Assembly: GCA_023384415.1 (NCBI GenBank)
Contig: JAHDWJ010000012.1
Coordinates: 112,235 to 176,234, forward strand
Length of the DNA: 64,000 nt
Reading direction: 5' to 3'
Origin: Anaerolineae bacterium
GTDB taxonomy: Bacteria > Chloroflexota > Anaerolineae > Promineifilales > Promineifilaceae
Positions 10,381-19,499 of this stretch are shown here, piece by piece. Position 1 is the first letter of the stretch; the number at the start of each line of letters is the position of its first letter. The position numbers were made by a program, and so were the translations under genes. Under the pieces are notes generated by a model. The model saw only the letters and a program-made list of their open reading frames with translations. It had not been told where the DNA came from and did no database searches.

Positions 10381-10455
10381 CAAATTTACCGGGGTTGAGC
10401 AATTTTGCCACTCTTTTGGCCTTGTAATGAATAAAGAAGAAAAAATTGATAAAAA

Positions 10456-10484
10456 TTGACACTGGTACAGGTTATTGCTACAAT
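10456..10484 (+). promoter_or_regulatory. sigma-70 type promoter of the A-type Fe-S carrier gene
   Basis: TTGACA at 10456-10461 and TACAAT at 10479-10484 are separated by exactly 17 nt, near consensus. The predicted start site is about 58 nt before the ATG at 10549. Confidence 0.75.
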
Positions 10485-10548
10485 CAGCTTGTTTTAATCA
10501 TCTACAATGACCCATCACCTAATGGTGGGCGGGAGAATGGAGTTAAAT

Positions 10549-10950
10549 ATGAGCGCTTTGGAAATGGTTGATGTCACCACAGTTCACATTACTGACGCGG
10601 CCGCGTCCACTGTTAAAAACCTGTTGACCCAAAAGAATGTGCCCGATTACGGTTTGCGCGTCTTTGTGAGCGGCGGGGGTTGTTCCGGCATGCAATATGG
10701 CATGGCCCTGGAAGCGGAAGCCCGGCCGTATGATCATGTCATCGAAGCCAGCGGCGTCAAAGTTTTCGTAGACCCCACCAGCATGATGTACATTCAAGGG
10801 GCCACCATTGATTACGAAGACACTATGATGGGTGGCGGCTTTAAGATCGAAAACCCCAATGCTGTTTCTAGCTGTGGCTGTGGGCACTCTTTTAAGACGG
10901 AAGGCAGCCAGGGCGCGGCCGCTGGCGGTGGCTGCGGTTGTAGTCACTAA
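10549..10950 (+). CDS. A-type iron-sulfur carrier (ErpA/IscA/HesB family)
   Basis: A 133-residue protein that receives and delivers Fe-S clusters to apo-enzymes. The family signature is complete: ITDAAASTVKNLL, LRVFVSGGGCSGMQYGM with the first Cys, FVDPTSMMYIQGATIDY, and the C-terminal pair in SSCGCGHSF. The tail is extended by GAAAGGGCGCSH, adding two more Cys in a CGC arrangement beyond the usual family end; part of it is made by a GCGGCCGC copy. ATG 10549 is chosen over the in-frame ATG at 10507 because GGAG lies 6 nt upstream of it. Close relatives (ErpA, IscA, SufA) cannot be separated here. Confidence 0.88.
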   Translation: MSALEMVDVTTVHITDAAASTVKNLLTQKNVPDYGLRVFVSGGGCSGMQYGMALEAEARPYDHVIEASGVKVFVDPTSMMYIQGATIDYEDTMMGGGFKIENPNAVSSCGCGHSFKTEGSQGAAAGGGCGCSH

Positions 10951-11015
10951 TTTCAGTTATTAGTTATGGTTATCCTGGCAGCCCACTAACTAATTACTCC
11001 AAACCCAAAACCAGC

Positions 11016-11042
11016 AGCGGGGTCGCCTTTCGCCACCCCGCT
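11016..11042 (+). terminator. GC-rich hairpin after the Fe-S carrier gene
   Basis: AGCGGGGT (11016-11023) pairs with ACCCCGCT (11035-11042) across an 11-nt loop, followed by GTTTCTGTGT. The tail is only moderately T-rich, so it is a candidate terminator or attenuator before DUF2203. Confidence 0.5.
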
Positions 11043-11058
11043 GTTTCTGTGTCTGGCT

Positions 11059-11442
11059 ATGCCCCCTCAATACTTTACCCTCAATGAAGCCAATGAGACG
11101 ATTAAGCTGGTGCGGCCGCTAATGGCCGAACTTCTCAAAAGACACGCCCGCATCATCAGCTGCCGCCCTTACCTCATCGGTGTGCTACAAGATTTACATA
11201 GCAATACCGGCAGCACCCTGGCAACCACGGTTGCTCAGGATTTTCTGGTCATGGAGAGGCTGATAGAACAGATCAAAGCCTACGGGTGTGTCATCAAAGA
11301 TATTAACGTCGGTCTGGTAGATTTCCTTACCGAACGAAACGGCCGCGAAGTATATCTTTGTTGGCGTTACGGTGAAGACCATATTACCACCTACCACGAA
11401 CTCCATCACGGCTTTAACGACCGCCGCCCCATAGAAGATTAG
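11059..11442 (+). CDS. DUF2203 family protein
   Basis: A 127-residue cytoplasmic protein matching DUF2203 throughout: YFTLNEANETIKLVRPLM at the start, a long amphipathic helix, then the conserved tail GCVIKDINVGLVDF, GREVYLCWRYGE and HELHHGFNDRRPI. The function of the family is not known; it is widespread in Chloroflexota, Cyanobacteria and Thermus. The spacing of conserved Glu/His/Arg near the end suggests a binding surface, which is inference. It sits 108 bp after the Fe-S carrier gene in the same direction. Confidence 0.85.
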   Translation: MPPQYFTLNEANETIKLVRPLMAELLKRHARIISCRPYLIGVLQDLHSNTGSTLATTVAQDFLVMERLIEQIKAYGCVIKDINVGLVDFLTERNGREVYLCWRYGEDHITTYHELHHGFNDRRPIED

Positions 11443-11526
11443 TGAGCCGTAAATAGTGTGCAATAAGCCAACAACCTGTGATAGCTCACACCGCCCATAT
11501 CCCATATCACATATTCGAGGTGTACC

Positions 11527-12936
11527 ATGAGATTTCTCTGGCCTCGCGTCAGTAAAAAAGAGAATGAAGTTAAACGGCTCTGGCTGGACTTAGGTGATCT
11601 GGGGGACCTGGTTAACCCCGCCGGGCCACATGAACAATGGCAAGATCACGGCCTGGGGCTGCTCCGTACCCTCATGCACCAAAACGGCCTGATGACCGAC
11701 ATCGCCTCTACCCGCGCCGTCACCAGTTGGAATCAGCTCAAAAAACAGTTGTACGGCTATGACATGGTGTTAATGAATGTTCGCAGCTACACCTACCCCG
11801 TAGCCCGTAAAGCGGCCGAACTGTTCAAAGAAGTCAACCCCAACGGCCTGATCTTGGCCGGGGGAATGCACGCTACCGTCGCCCTGGACGAGATGCTCGA
11901 AGTGCCCGCCTTTGACAAAATTTGCCAGGGGCCAGGGGAAAACGTCATCCTGGACCTGGTGCGTAACCCCGAAGCATTCCCCCGTGTCATCTTAGGCCAT
12001 GCCAGCAAATCCATGGCCGATTGGCCAACGATAGACCGCACCCTCTGGCCCAAACCAGCCAGCCGCCACCTGTCCAAAAAATTTAACTGGCCCCTGGAGC
12101 CAGAATGTGGCTGGGGACCACCCCCAGTGGCTACCATCATTACCAGCCGGGTCTGTCCCTGGCAATGTGTCTTCTGCAATGAAAACTCTTACATCCCCAA
12201 CATGGGCCGCCGCCCCGTCGAGATGGTTATCGAAGAATTGAACTATCTGGATAATAAATATGGAGTCGGTTCATTGGTTATCCATGATTCCATGTTTTTC
12301 CAAAACCCAAGCTGGCTGGAAGAGTGGATTGAGAAATACCCCCGCAAAGCCAACAAAATATGGCCGTACTGGGCGGCCGCACGTTCCGATACGGTACGTC
12401 AATGGCCCGATTTATTTACTGCCCTGGTCAAAGAGACCAACTGGAACATCATCTCCATCGGTTTTGAGTCGGGCAGCGACCGCATTTTGCGCCTGCTCAA
12501 CAAAGAATGCACCGAAGAAGATAACTACTTCGCCATTGATCTCCTGGATCGTATTGGCGATGAGATGGAAGCTCAGGGTCGGGAAACGCCCAAATTTTGG
12601 GCCAACATTATGCTCGGCGTACCTGGTGAGCAGCCTGACGATGCGTTCAAAACCATGCGGATGTTGAAATATATGAAGCGGGTCTATCCTTCCATTTCCT
12701 ACTATGCTCCCTATCCCGGTTCAGCCTTGGGCTACCAATTGATCGCTGAAGGAAAGAGCATGATGTCAAAAGATAACTATCATCGGTTCCCAGGAGATGA
12801 AAAAGTGAAAGGGGTAGATTATGCTTTTTACCAGGATTTACTGGCTGGCAAATATGACCAGGAAATCAACAAAGGATTATCCCCTTATGCCCAACGGCGC
12901 AGTGGCGTTTTCGCTGACGCCCTGATTAAGGCGTAA
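11527..12936 (+). CDS. radical SAM protein with N-terminal cobalamin-binding-like domain
   Basis: A 469-residue enzyme of the B12-binding radical SAM superfamily. Residues about 15-150 resemble the Rossmann-like B12-binding fold (GLGLLRTLMHQNG, YDMVLMNVRSYTY, NPNGLILAGGMHATV). The radical SAM core has CPWQCVFC (C-x3-C-x2-C), then SMFFQNPSWL, the ISIGFESGSDRILRLLNK strand-helix pair and the NIMLGVPGEQPDDAFKTM motif seen in HpnP/BchE-like and methylthiotransferase-like proteins. The substrate is unknown; methylation or anaerobic cyclisation is typical of the class. GAGGTG precedes the ATG. Whether cobalamin binds cannot be judged, since no DxHxxG motif is evident. Confidence 0.87.
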   Translation: MRFLWPRVSKKENEVKRLWLDLGDLGDLVNPAGPHEQWQDHGLGLLRTLMHQNGLMTDIASTRAVTSWNQLKKQLYGYDMVLMNVRSYTYPVARKAAELFKEVNPNGLILAGGMHATVALDEMLEVPAFDKICQGPGENVILDLVRNPEAFPRVILGHASKSMADWPTIDRTLWPKPASRHLSKKFNWPLEPECGWGPPPVATIITSRVCPWQCVFCNENSYIPNMGRRPVEMVIEELNYLDNKYGVGSLVIHDSMFFQNPSWLEEWIEKYPRKANKIWPYWAAARSDTVRQWPDLFTALVKETNWNIISIGFESGSDRILRLLNKECTEEDNYFAIDLLDRIGDEMEAQGRETPKFWANIMLGVPGEQPDDAFKTMRMLKYMKRVYPSISYYAPYPGSALGYQLIAEGKSMMSKDNYHRFPGDEKVKGVDYAFYQDLLAGKYDQEINKGLSPYAQRRSGVFADALIKA

Positions 12937-12987
12937 GCCATCATTTTATGGCTAACGGACAAGACAGCATCTGGTTCAGGAGAAATG

Positions 12988-13194
12988 ATGAGCAGCTTTA
13001 GCAATCCTCATTACATGTATCTCTTTGAGATGAAAAATGGTAAACAAAAACTAACTTATGGCGCATCCCCAGAAGATGCCCTGGATATTTTGCGTATCCG
13101 CCTCACAGAAGAGGAGATGGACCTGATTATCAAAGACAAATATATCAAAATCTCCCAGCGGAAAATGCAGGAGCATGTGGGGAATTTGGGGTAG
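12988..13194 (+). CDS. small conserved-looking protein of unknown function
   Basis: A 68-residue soluble protein starting MSSFSNPHYMYLFEM. It has a mixed charged helix (SPEDALDILRIRLTEEEMDLIIKD) and a basic end (KYIKISQRKMQEHV). AGGAG lies 6 nt before ATG 12988, better spaced than the adjacent ATG 12985. A strong terminator follows at 13225, supporting a real transcript probably shared with the radical SAM gene 50 bp upstream. Not recognised; it could be a small partner of that enzyme. Confidence 0.6.
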   Translation: MSSFSNPHYMYLFEMKNGKQKLTYGASPEDALDILRIRLTEEEMDLIIKDKYIKISQRKMQEHVGNLG

Positions 13195-13224
13195 CGTAGA
13201 AAGGGAACTCTGGGAAATTCAGAC

Positions 13225-13256
13225 AAAGGAACTGGGAACAGTTCCTTTTTTGTTTA
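13225..13256 (+). terminator. strong intrinsic terminator
   Basis: AAAGGAACTG (13225-13234) pairs perfectly with CAGTTCCTTT (13239-13248) around a GGAA tetraloop, followed by TTTTGTTT. It ends the radical SAM / small-protein transcript. Confidence 0.88.
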
Positions 13257-13262
13257 GAAGCA

Positions 13263-13568
13263 ATGATAAAGTTATCGGCGACGCAGATCGAGGTGATTCG
13301 AGCAATGGCTCAAGGGTGTGCCCTGCGTTCTCAGCGGCAGATAGATGGGGTGAAGCGGTTTAAGCTGTATTTGCCCGATGGCTCAACGCTGACGATACGG
13401 TTTACGACTATAGGGGTATTGGAACGAGAACGGCTGATTTACAGTAATCATAAGTTCCCTGCGGCCGCATATACCTTAACAGATAGAGGTAAAGAGGTCG
13501 CGGCCGCGCTCGGTGAAACCATTCACGGGTTATCCAACATCGTCCAATTCGACACTCGCTACAATTAA
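13263..13568 (+). CDS. small protein, possible winged-helix fold
   Basis: A 101-residue soluble protein. A helix with SATQIEVIRAMAQG, a basic middle (RSQRQIDGVKRFKLY), two beta strands with a hairpin (TLTIRFTTIGVLERERLIYSN) and a second helix (LTDRGKEVAAALG) resemble a winged-helix DNA-binding layout where 'YTLTDRGKEVAAAL' is a familiar ending. AGAAG upstream is a weak ribosome site. Its stop overlaps the rtcB stop on the other strand. Two octamers encode Ala runs near the C-terminus. The fold is inferred from pattern only. Confidence 0.6.
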   Translation: MIKLSATQIEVIRAMAQGCALRSQRQIDGVKRFKLYLPDGSTLTIRFTTIGVLERERLIYSNHKFPAAAYTLTDRGKEVAAALGETIHGLSNIVQFDTRYN

Positions 13569-15016
13569 CGTTTTCCCTTGCGGCCGCGGCGCGGCTTACC
13601 ATCTTGGGCCATCCGCACAATCCGGGGCATAAACTCGGCTACCACTTCTACCAAATCCATCTGCGCCGCCATCACCGTTTTAATGGCTTTATACGCCTGG
13701 GGGGATTCATCCAGGCTGCCCCCCAACAAGGTGATATTGTGTTGGCCTAAATACCGGGCCATCTGATCACTGTTTAGTTTGTTAAAGGCTTCGGCACGGC
13801 TCATTTTGCGGCCGGCCCCATGCGCCGCTGAGTTGATAGCCTCGGCATTGCCCAACCCCCGCACCACATAACCAGGGTCGCCCATCGAACCGGGAATGAC
13901 CCCCAACACCCCTTTGCCCGCCGGGGTAGCTCCTTTGCGGTGCACGATAACCTCGGTACCATCAGCCAATGTTTCCCGCCAGGCGTAATTGTGGTGGTTT
14001 TCGACGACGGCAATCGGCTCCAGCCCCGCGGCCGCAAGCACCCGCTCATGGATAACAAAATGGTTGGCTGAGGCATATTGCCCCGCCAGTTCCATCGCCA
14101 GCCAATACGCCTGCCCATCTTCCGTATCCAGGTCTAACCAGGCCAGATGTTTGACCTGGCTGTCCAATTTAGCCCGCTGGGCCATGGCAATTTTGGTGTA
14201 CAGATCGGCCACCCGTGCCCCCAGACCGCGTGAGCCGCTGTGAGAGAGCAAAGCCAGGTACCGCCCCTTTTTCAGCCCCAGGTCGGCCGCGTCTTTTTCC
14301 AGGGTCAGCGAACCCCATTCGACAAAATGGTTGCCCCCGCCTGATGTACCCAACTGGCTCCAGGCGGTGCTTTTCATCTCTCGCAGAATGGGAAGCTGTA
14401 CCCAGGCCAGGTTGTCCATAACCGGATGTTCCGCCTGGCGGCCGCGTTCCCAGCCCACCCCGGCCCCAAATCGGGTTTCGCTGAGCAGGGCCTTTTCAAA
14501 CAGTTGCCGCTTCTGGTCGAGCAGATGGGTGGAAACGGGCATGACCGAAAGGCGCATCCGGCAGGCTATATCTACCCCTACCCCATACGGGATGACGGCG
14601 TTCTCTACGGCCAGGACACCGCCGATGGGTAGACCATACCCCACGTGGGCATCGGGCATGAGCGCGGCCGCACGGGCAATGGGCAGGCGGGCGGCGTTGT
14701 TAATCTGCGTGATGGCCCCGCTTTCGACCATCTCTTTGCCCCAGACCCGGTATGGGAGTGGTTCCTGGCGCAGAGTGTCTACCTGGCGGGGGTCGGGAAG
14801 TTGGTTATGCTGTAGCCATGCCTGGGCCAGTTCACTTAGCTGGGGATGGCTGATGAACGCGGCCGCGTCCTGGCGCACCTCATCGGTCAACGCCAACGCT
14901 CCGGCTGGGTCATACCCCTCAGTTACCAGGGCACGGGCTGCCTGCAACCCCAACCCAATCAGCGGCCCCTCCGGCCATCCCAGGTCAATCAGATTGTTTC
15001 CTTTTAATTGGCCCAT
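13565..15016 (-). CDS. rtcB: RNA-splicing ligase RtcB
   Basis: RtcB joins 2',3'-cyclic phosphate or 3'-phosphate RNA ends to 5'-OH ends using GTP and Mn2+, in RNA repair or tRNA splicing. At 483 residues it has full family length. Seen motifs are MPDAHVGYGLPIGGV, GVGVDIACRM, the metal-binding LGTSGGGNHFVE, LLSHSGSRGLG, ENHHNYAWRE, VHRKGATPA, IPGSMGDPGYVV and the guanylylated His399 in AAHGAGRKMSR. No archease gene (the usual helper) is adjacent. The basic end (KPRRGRKGKR) is partly octamer-encoded. Confidence 0.95.
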   Translation of the reverse strand: MGQLKGNNLIDLGWPEGPLIGLGLQAARALVTEGYDPAGALALTDEVRQDAAAFISHPQLSELAQAWLQHNQLPDPRQVDTLRQEPLPYRVWGKEMVESGAITQINNAARLPIARAAALMPDAHVGYGLPIGGVLAVENAVIPYGVGVDIACRMRLSVMPVSTHLLDQKRQLFEKALLSETRFGAGVGWERGRQAEHPVMDNLAWVQLPILREMKSTAWSQLGTSGGGNHFVEWGSLTLEKDAADLGLKKGRYLALLSHSGSRGLGARVADLYTKIAMAQRAKLDSQVKHLAWLDLDTEDGQAYWLAMELAGQYASANHFVIHERVLAAAGLEPIAVVENHHNYAWRETLADGTEVIVHRKGATPAGKGVLGVIPGSMGDPGYVVRGLGNAEAINSAAHGAGRKMSRAEAFNKLNSDQMARYLGQHNITLLGGSLDESPQAYKAIKTVMAAQMDLVEVVAEFMPRIVRMAQDGKPRRGRKGKR

Positions 15017-15024
15017 TGCGGTTC

Positions 15025-15060
15025 CTAATGATGAATGATGAGGGATGAATTATGAAGAGA
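15025..15060. repeat. iterated 'ATGAATTATGAAGGATGA' filler, upstream of rtcB
   Basis: The spacer holds near-repeats of ATGATGAATGATGAGGGATGAATTATGA in short words. The same word family stands at 15258-15290, 21505-21540, 42469-42497 and 60934-60970, in both orientations, always between genes. Confidence 0.65.
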
Positions 15061-15301
15061 TGTTCCCTCAGCGTCCACAAGCTTCTTCAGTTCGTCTATT
15101 TCCCCATTATACTCGACTGCGCCAGTTTCTCTACTACCCTGGCTAACCGCCAACCGTCCCCTTTCCGTCACCTGTTCGTCACCCTGGCGGCGGGTAAGCG
15201 GCCGCGCCTCATGGTACACTGAGAAAATCAAGCGAGTTTGCGAGTGAGACCCCTTTCATAATTCCTAATTCATCTTCATCCTTATTCTCAGGAGCGTCAT
15301 C

Positions 15302-18088
15302 ATGGCCCAACAAACTTATTCCGACGACATCGAAACCATTGGCCTGAAGCGTCGCGGCCGCGCCCCCCAGCGACGAGGCTGCTTTGGCCGTCTTTTCTGG
15401 CTCACCTTCTTCACCCTGTTCCTGCTCCTGATGGGTACCCTGCTCGTCTCCGGCACCCTCGTCTATGCCCGGTACGAGGCCGAACTGCAAGACAGTATTG
15501 CCGCCCTGGATGCCGCCCGCGACCGGGAGACATTCCAGACCACCCGCATCTATGACCGGAACGGTCAACTGTTGTGGGAAATTTTTGGGGAAGGCAACCG
15601 GACCAAAGTTCCCCTCAGCCGCATCCCCCCGGAGCTAATCCAGGCCACCATTTCTGTGGAAGATGACACTTTTTATGAGAACATCGGCCTGGACGCCCCT
15701 TCGCTGGTAGCCGCGCTCATCGCCAACTTACGCAACCCGGAAGAGCGACCGATGGGGGGCAGCACCATCACCCAACAAATCGTGCGCCATATCGCCTTTG
15801 ATTATGAGGAGCGGGTATCGGTCAGCTATGATCGCAAAATCAAAGAGATTATCCTGGCCTGGATGATGACGCGGGAGTACAGCAAAGATGAGATTTTGGA
15901 GATGTATCTGAATGAGATTTATTATGGCAACCTGGCTTATGGGGTGGAAGCGGCCGCGCAAACCTACTTCGCCAAATCAGCCCAGGAACTCAGCCTGGCC
16001 GAAATCTCCTTGCTTACGGCCCTCCCGCAAAGCCCGGTCGAACTCAACCCCCTGACCAACCTGGAAGGGGCCAAACAGCGGCAGTGGATCGTCTTGATGC
16101 TGATGGTGGATGAAGGGTATCTCACCTATGCCCAGGCCGAAGCTGCTTACCAGACCCCCCTGCAATTTGCTCCCCAGGAAGTCAGCCTGGAAGCCCCCCA
16201 TTTTGCCATCTGGGTGCGGCAGCAGTTGGAACAGCAATATGGGGCGGAGATGGTCGCCAATGGTGGGCTGCGGGTGACAACGACGATTGATTTGGGCTAC
16301 CAAAAGTTGGCCGAAAATATCGCCCGGCAGCACGTCTCGGCTCTGGCAACGGCCCACAACCTGACCAACGCCTCGATTGTGGCCCTCAAGCCGGGCACGG
16401 GGGAGATTATCGCCATGTTGGGCAGTGTCAATTACCGGGATGAAACCATTGATGGCCATGTCAATATCGCCCTCTCGCTCCAGCAGCCGGGCAGCTCCAT
16501 TAAACCGTTGACCTACGCGGCCGCGCTCTCCCCTGATCCCCTCACCGGCCAACCCGCCTGGACCGCCGCCGATCTTCTCTGGGATGTGCCCGTTGAGTAC
16601 CCCCAATATGATGGCAGCAGCTATGACCCGGTCAACTATGATGGCCGTTTTCGTGGCCCAGTGCGGCTGCGGGGCGCGCTGGCTAACAGCTACAATGTGC
16701 CCGCCATTCTGCTCCTGCAAGATATAGGCGTGGCCGACTTTCTCCCGTTTGCCCGGCAGATGGGTATTACCAGTTGGGAGCAAAACCCGGCCAATTATGG
16801 CCTCTCTCTGACTCTGGGCGGGGGGGATGTGACGCCGCTGGAACTGACGGCTGCCTATGCGGTGTTAGCCAATGGGGGGTATCGCATCCCGCCGGTAGCT
16901 ATTCTGCGGGTGGAAAAGAGTGATGGGGTGGTGCTGTTTAATTATGACTCCCCGGCCCCGGAACCGGTGTTAGATCCGCGAGTGGCTTTTCTCATCAGTG
17001 ATATTTTAGATGATGATGTGGCCCGCATCCCGGCGATGGGGCGGGAGAATCCGCTTAATTTGCCGTTCCCCGCGGCCGCGAAAACTGGCACTACCAATGA
17101 TTTCCGTGATAACTGGACGATGGGGTACACCCCTGGTCTGGTGGTAGGGGTGTGGACGGGCAACAGTGACAACAGCCCCATGGTGGGAGTTAGCGGCCTG
17201 ACCGGGGCTGCCCCCCTCTGGTCTACCTATATGCAGGCGGTCTACGCCAGCCCAGAACTGGTGACGGTGTTAGGGCACCAGGGGGCACAACCCCCAACTG
17301 AATTTATCCCACCCCCTGGGTTAGAGCAGCGGCCGCTATGTAATCTCAGCAGTGTCACCGCCGGGGCCACTGAATGTAGCCGCGCCGGGACAGAATGGTT
17401 CTTGACCCAATCCATCGCTGCTCCCCCCACCCCGGCTCCCGACCCGAACCGCCTGGCCTGGGAGCAGGTGGAGCCAGCCGTCTGGCGCATTCCGGCCGTC
17501 CCCCTACCCCCGACCCCATTGGAGCAGTTGCTTGGGCAGCCGGTGGATGAGAAGGCCCCACCGCCTCAGTTATATTGTCATTTTGCCCAGGGAATGGAAA
17601 TAACGCTGCTGCCCCCGGACGCGGCCGCGACCCTCTTCCTCTCTCCCCCGCGCAACCCGGAAAGCCTCAAAGCCGCCCACGAATGGGCCCAGGCCAACGA
17701 TGTTCTCATCCTGCCCACCACCCCTTGCAACGAAGAGCTGCTGGCCCTGGCCCACGACCCCAACATCTCGGCTGTCTGGCGCATTACCAGCCCGCGCCAG
17801 GGGGAGACCTTAAGCGGCATCCTACCCATCATCGGCACCGCCAACTTCGATCCACTACAGGTACAATTTTACAAAATAGAGTTAGGCATCCCAGCGGGTG
17901 AAGAGGTGCAGTGGGTGACATTGGGCGAAACCCATCATACCCCCGTGATCAACGGCACCTTAGAGATGCTCCACGCCGACGCCCTGCCGGCTGGCACCTA
18001 CTACCTGCGCCTCATCGTCATCCAATGGGATGGCAACTACGTCGGCGAGCCACACACCATCACCATCTCCATCGGGCCAGCCTCATAA
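15302..18088 (+). CDS. class A penicillin-binding protein (PBP1A type)
   Basis: A 928-residue bifunctional peptidoglycan synthase. A basic cytoplasmic start leads to one membrane helix (LFWLTFFTLFLLLMGTLLVSGTL). The GT51 glycosyltransferase shows the catalytic Glu120 in VEDDTFYEN, GGSTITQQIVR, KIKEIILAW and EILEMYLNEIYYGN. The transpeptidase has nucleophile Ser398 in SSIK (Lys401), SYN in ANSYNVP and KTG at 594-596. The extracellular tail (about 690-928) has a Cys-containing segment and a closing Ig-like domain. The His usually found three residues after the FY of the glycosyltransferase motif is Asn here, as in the second PBP of this window. GGAG lies 7 nt before the ATG. Confidence 0.94.
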   Translation: MAQQTYSDDIETIGLKRRGRAPQRRGCFGRLFWLTFFTLFLLLMGTLLVSGTLVYARYEAELQDSIAALDAARDRETFQTTRIYDRNGQLLWEIFGEGNRTKVPLSRIPPELIQATISVEDDTFYENIGLDAPSLVAALIANLRNPEERPMGGSTITQQIVRHIAFDYEERVSVSYDRKIKEIILAWMMTREYSKDEILEMYLNEIYYGNLAYGVEAAAQTYFAKSAQELSLAEISLLTALPQSPVELNPLTNLEGAKQRQWIVLMLMVDEGYLTYAQAEAAYQTPLQFAPQEVSLEAPHFAIWVRQQLEQQYGAEMVANGGLRVTTTIDLGYQKLAENIARQHVSALATAHNLTNASIVALKPGTGEIIAMLGSVNYRDETIDGHVNIALSLQQPGSSIKPLTYAAALSPDPLTGQPAWTAADLLWDVPVEYPQYDGSSYDPVNYDGRFRGPVRLRGALANSYNVPAILLLQDIGVADFLPFARQMGITSWEQNPANYGLSLTLGGGDVTPLELTAAYAVLANGGYRIPPVAILRVEKSDGVVLFNYDSPAPEPVLDPRVAFLISDILDDDVARIPAMGRENPLNLPFPAAAKTGTTNDFRDNWTMGYTPGLVVGVWTGNSDNSPMVGVSGLTGAAPLWSTYMQAVYASPELVTVLGHQGAQPPTEFIPPPGLEQRPLCNLSSVTAGATECSRAGTEWFLTQSIAAPPTPAPDPNRLAWEQVEPAVWRIPAVPLPPTPLEQLLGQPVDEKAPPPQLYCHFAQGMEITLLPPDAAATLFLSPPRNPESLKAAHEWAQANDVLILPTTPCNEELLALAHDPNISAVWRITSPRQGETLSGILPIIGTANFDPLQVQFYKIELGIPAGEEVQWVTLGETHHTPVINGTLEMLHADALPAGTYYLRLIVIQWDGNYVGEPHTITISIGPAS

Positions 18089-18715
18089 GCACCCTACAAG
18101 CCAGCTTCTCGGGTAAAAAAATATTTGCCACGAATGACCCGAAGTAACACGAAGCCAGAAAATTTCGGGTCAATTCGTGGCCAAGTCTCTCAGTCTCAGT
18201 AAGCCCACAATTTGATTTTTATCCGCAGATTTCGCGGATTAGCGCAGATTTTTCCAGGCCAATCGTAACTTCTCAATAGGTTGGGACTGTAGGGCAAGAT
18301 TCTTTCTTGCCTGCACAAGTAAGAAACTTGTGCTACATGCCCGCCGCCAGTTTCTGAGAAGATACGGCCAATCCTTAAAATCTGCGTTAATCTGCGGATA
18401 ATTTATCTGAGAATTTGGATTCAGTGCCCAGGCATTGAACCGGTACGCGGCCGCTAAAACAATAAAATCATTTCCGGCAATCCGCAAGGATGTTGACAAT
18501 CACCCCCTTGTCCTGAATAATGGCTTTGCGGTGTAGCAATAGCGCAAAGGGCTTGGGGCGATTTAAGGGGTTTATAACTCGTATTGGTATCTTCTCAATA
18601 AGTTGGGGCGGGCCTTCGGATGGTTTCTATAGTGGACAAGCTCTTGGGTCAAACCTTCCGAAGGTTACACGTTTTACTAAATTGTTATTCATATTCCCTA
18701 TAATGTGACCTGGCC
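18089..18715. other. gene-free, repeat-rich spacer
   Basis: No credible gene. It holds three dyads: a CGAATT-type hairpin (18127-18181), an ATCCGCAGATT-type dyad (18222-18245 with 18378-18402) and CAAGTAAGAAACTTG (18317-18331). It also has two copies of a dispersed 25-mer (18269-18285 partial, 18586-18610), an inverted relative near 18341-18366, and one octamer (18447). Confidence 0.7.
18127..18181. repeat. CGAATT-type intergenic hairpin, copy 1
   Basis: GCCACGAATGACCCGAA (18127-18143) pairs with TTCGGGTCAATTCGTGGC (18164-18181) apart from a one-base bulge. Two relatives occur at 22240 and 28848. Confidence 0.85.
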
Positions 18716-18733
18716 GTGGTAATCGGGAGAGAA

Positions 18734-18991
18734 ATGATGAAAGAAAGATTTTTTGGACGCTATGTGGTAACAGATCCAGAAATTTGTCATGGAAAGCCTA
18801 CTTTTCGTGGAACACGCATTTTAGTTGCGGATGTTTTAGAACAAGTTGCTGATGGATTAGCCTGGGAAACAATCATTGAAGAATGGCGTAGCACTATTTC
18901 GTATGAGGCCATTGCTGAAGCCGTTAAATTATCAAGACGAGCATTTCTTGAGAATGCCGACAAATACGCTTTGGAGCCAGGCGCAGCGTGA
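18734..18991 (+). CDS. DUF433 antitoxin (VapB-like)
   Basis: An 85-residue DUF433 protein: RYVVTDPEICHGKPTFRGTRILVADVLEQVADG, then EEWRSTISYEAIAEAVKLSRRAFLEN. DUF433 proteins have a helix-turn-helix and pair with DUF5615 PIN-like toxins, neutralising them and probably repressing the operon. GGGAG precedes two adjacent ATGs (18734 and 18737); either may be used. The toxin GTG overlaps its stop by 4 nt. The pair is AT-richer than its neighbours and lies in an octamer-free stretch (18455-19647), which suggests a recent arrival. Confidence 0.85.
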   Translation: MMKERFFGRYVVTDPEICHGKPTFRGTRILVADVLEQVADGLAWETIIEEWRSTISYEAIAEAVKLSRRAFLENADKYALEPGAA

Positions 18992-19260
18992 TTATTCTGG
19001 ATGAAAATATTATAGACAATCAGCGTCTCCAATTGAATAGTTGGCGAATTTTTGCCCGCCAGATCGGCTATGAAGTAGGTCGAAAAGGGATGAAAGATCG
19101 TGAAATCATCCCTTTTTTGCATCAATTGAACCAGCCTACCTTTTTTACCCGCGATGATGATTTTTATGAGCGTCGTTTGTGCCATGCAGGGTATTGCCTG
19201 GTTTACCTTGACGTGAAGAAAGAAGAAGCAGCTGTTTTTATTCGTCGTGTTCTGCGGTAA
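18988..19260 (+). CDS. DUF5615 PIN-like toxin
   Basis: A 90-residue protein beginning MIILDENI, with the first PIN-like acidic residue, then GMKDREIIPFLHQ, a central TFFTRDDDFYERR acidic strand and CLVYLDVKKEEAAVFIRRVL. These are the hallmarks of DUF5615, the small PIN-like nuclease toxin partner of DUF433. It begins with GTG overlapping the antitoxin stop (GTGA), so translation is coupled. It would cleave RNA when free of its antitoxin (family-level expectation). No further gene follows in this unit. Confidence 0.83.
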   Translation: MIILDENIIDNQRLQLNSWRIFARQIGYEVGRKGMKDREIIPFLHQLNQPTFFTRDDDFYERRLCHAGYCLVYLDVKKEEAAVFIRRVLR

Positions 19261-19499
19261 ACCACATTCAATACCAAAGTTAAACGTATGGGGAAGGTGA
19301 TACGTGCTTCACATGTGAGTCTGGCGATATGGAATCTCCATGCGGAAAAAGAGGATTTTCTGGGCTGGGAGTGATGGCGTCCGTAAGTTGACTATCGTTA
19401 TCTGCTCCTGAATAATGGCGATGAAGAGGTATTGGCATTTGCGCCAGTGAACAAAGGATTGTTCTGACAAGCAATGCCCAGGATTTTGTCCCCCTGCGG

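Noticed and set aside
13565-15016. RtcB operon with archease and RtcR
   Set aside because: Neither partner is next to the gene; neighbours are a small winged-helix-like protein and a PBP.
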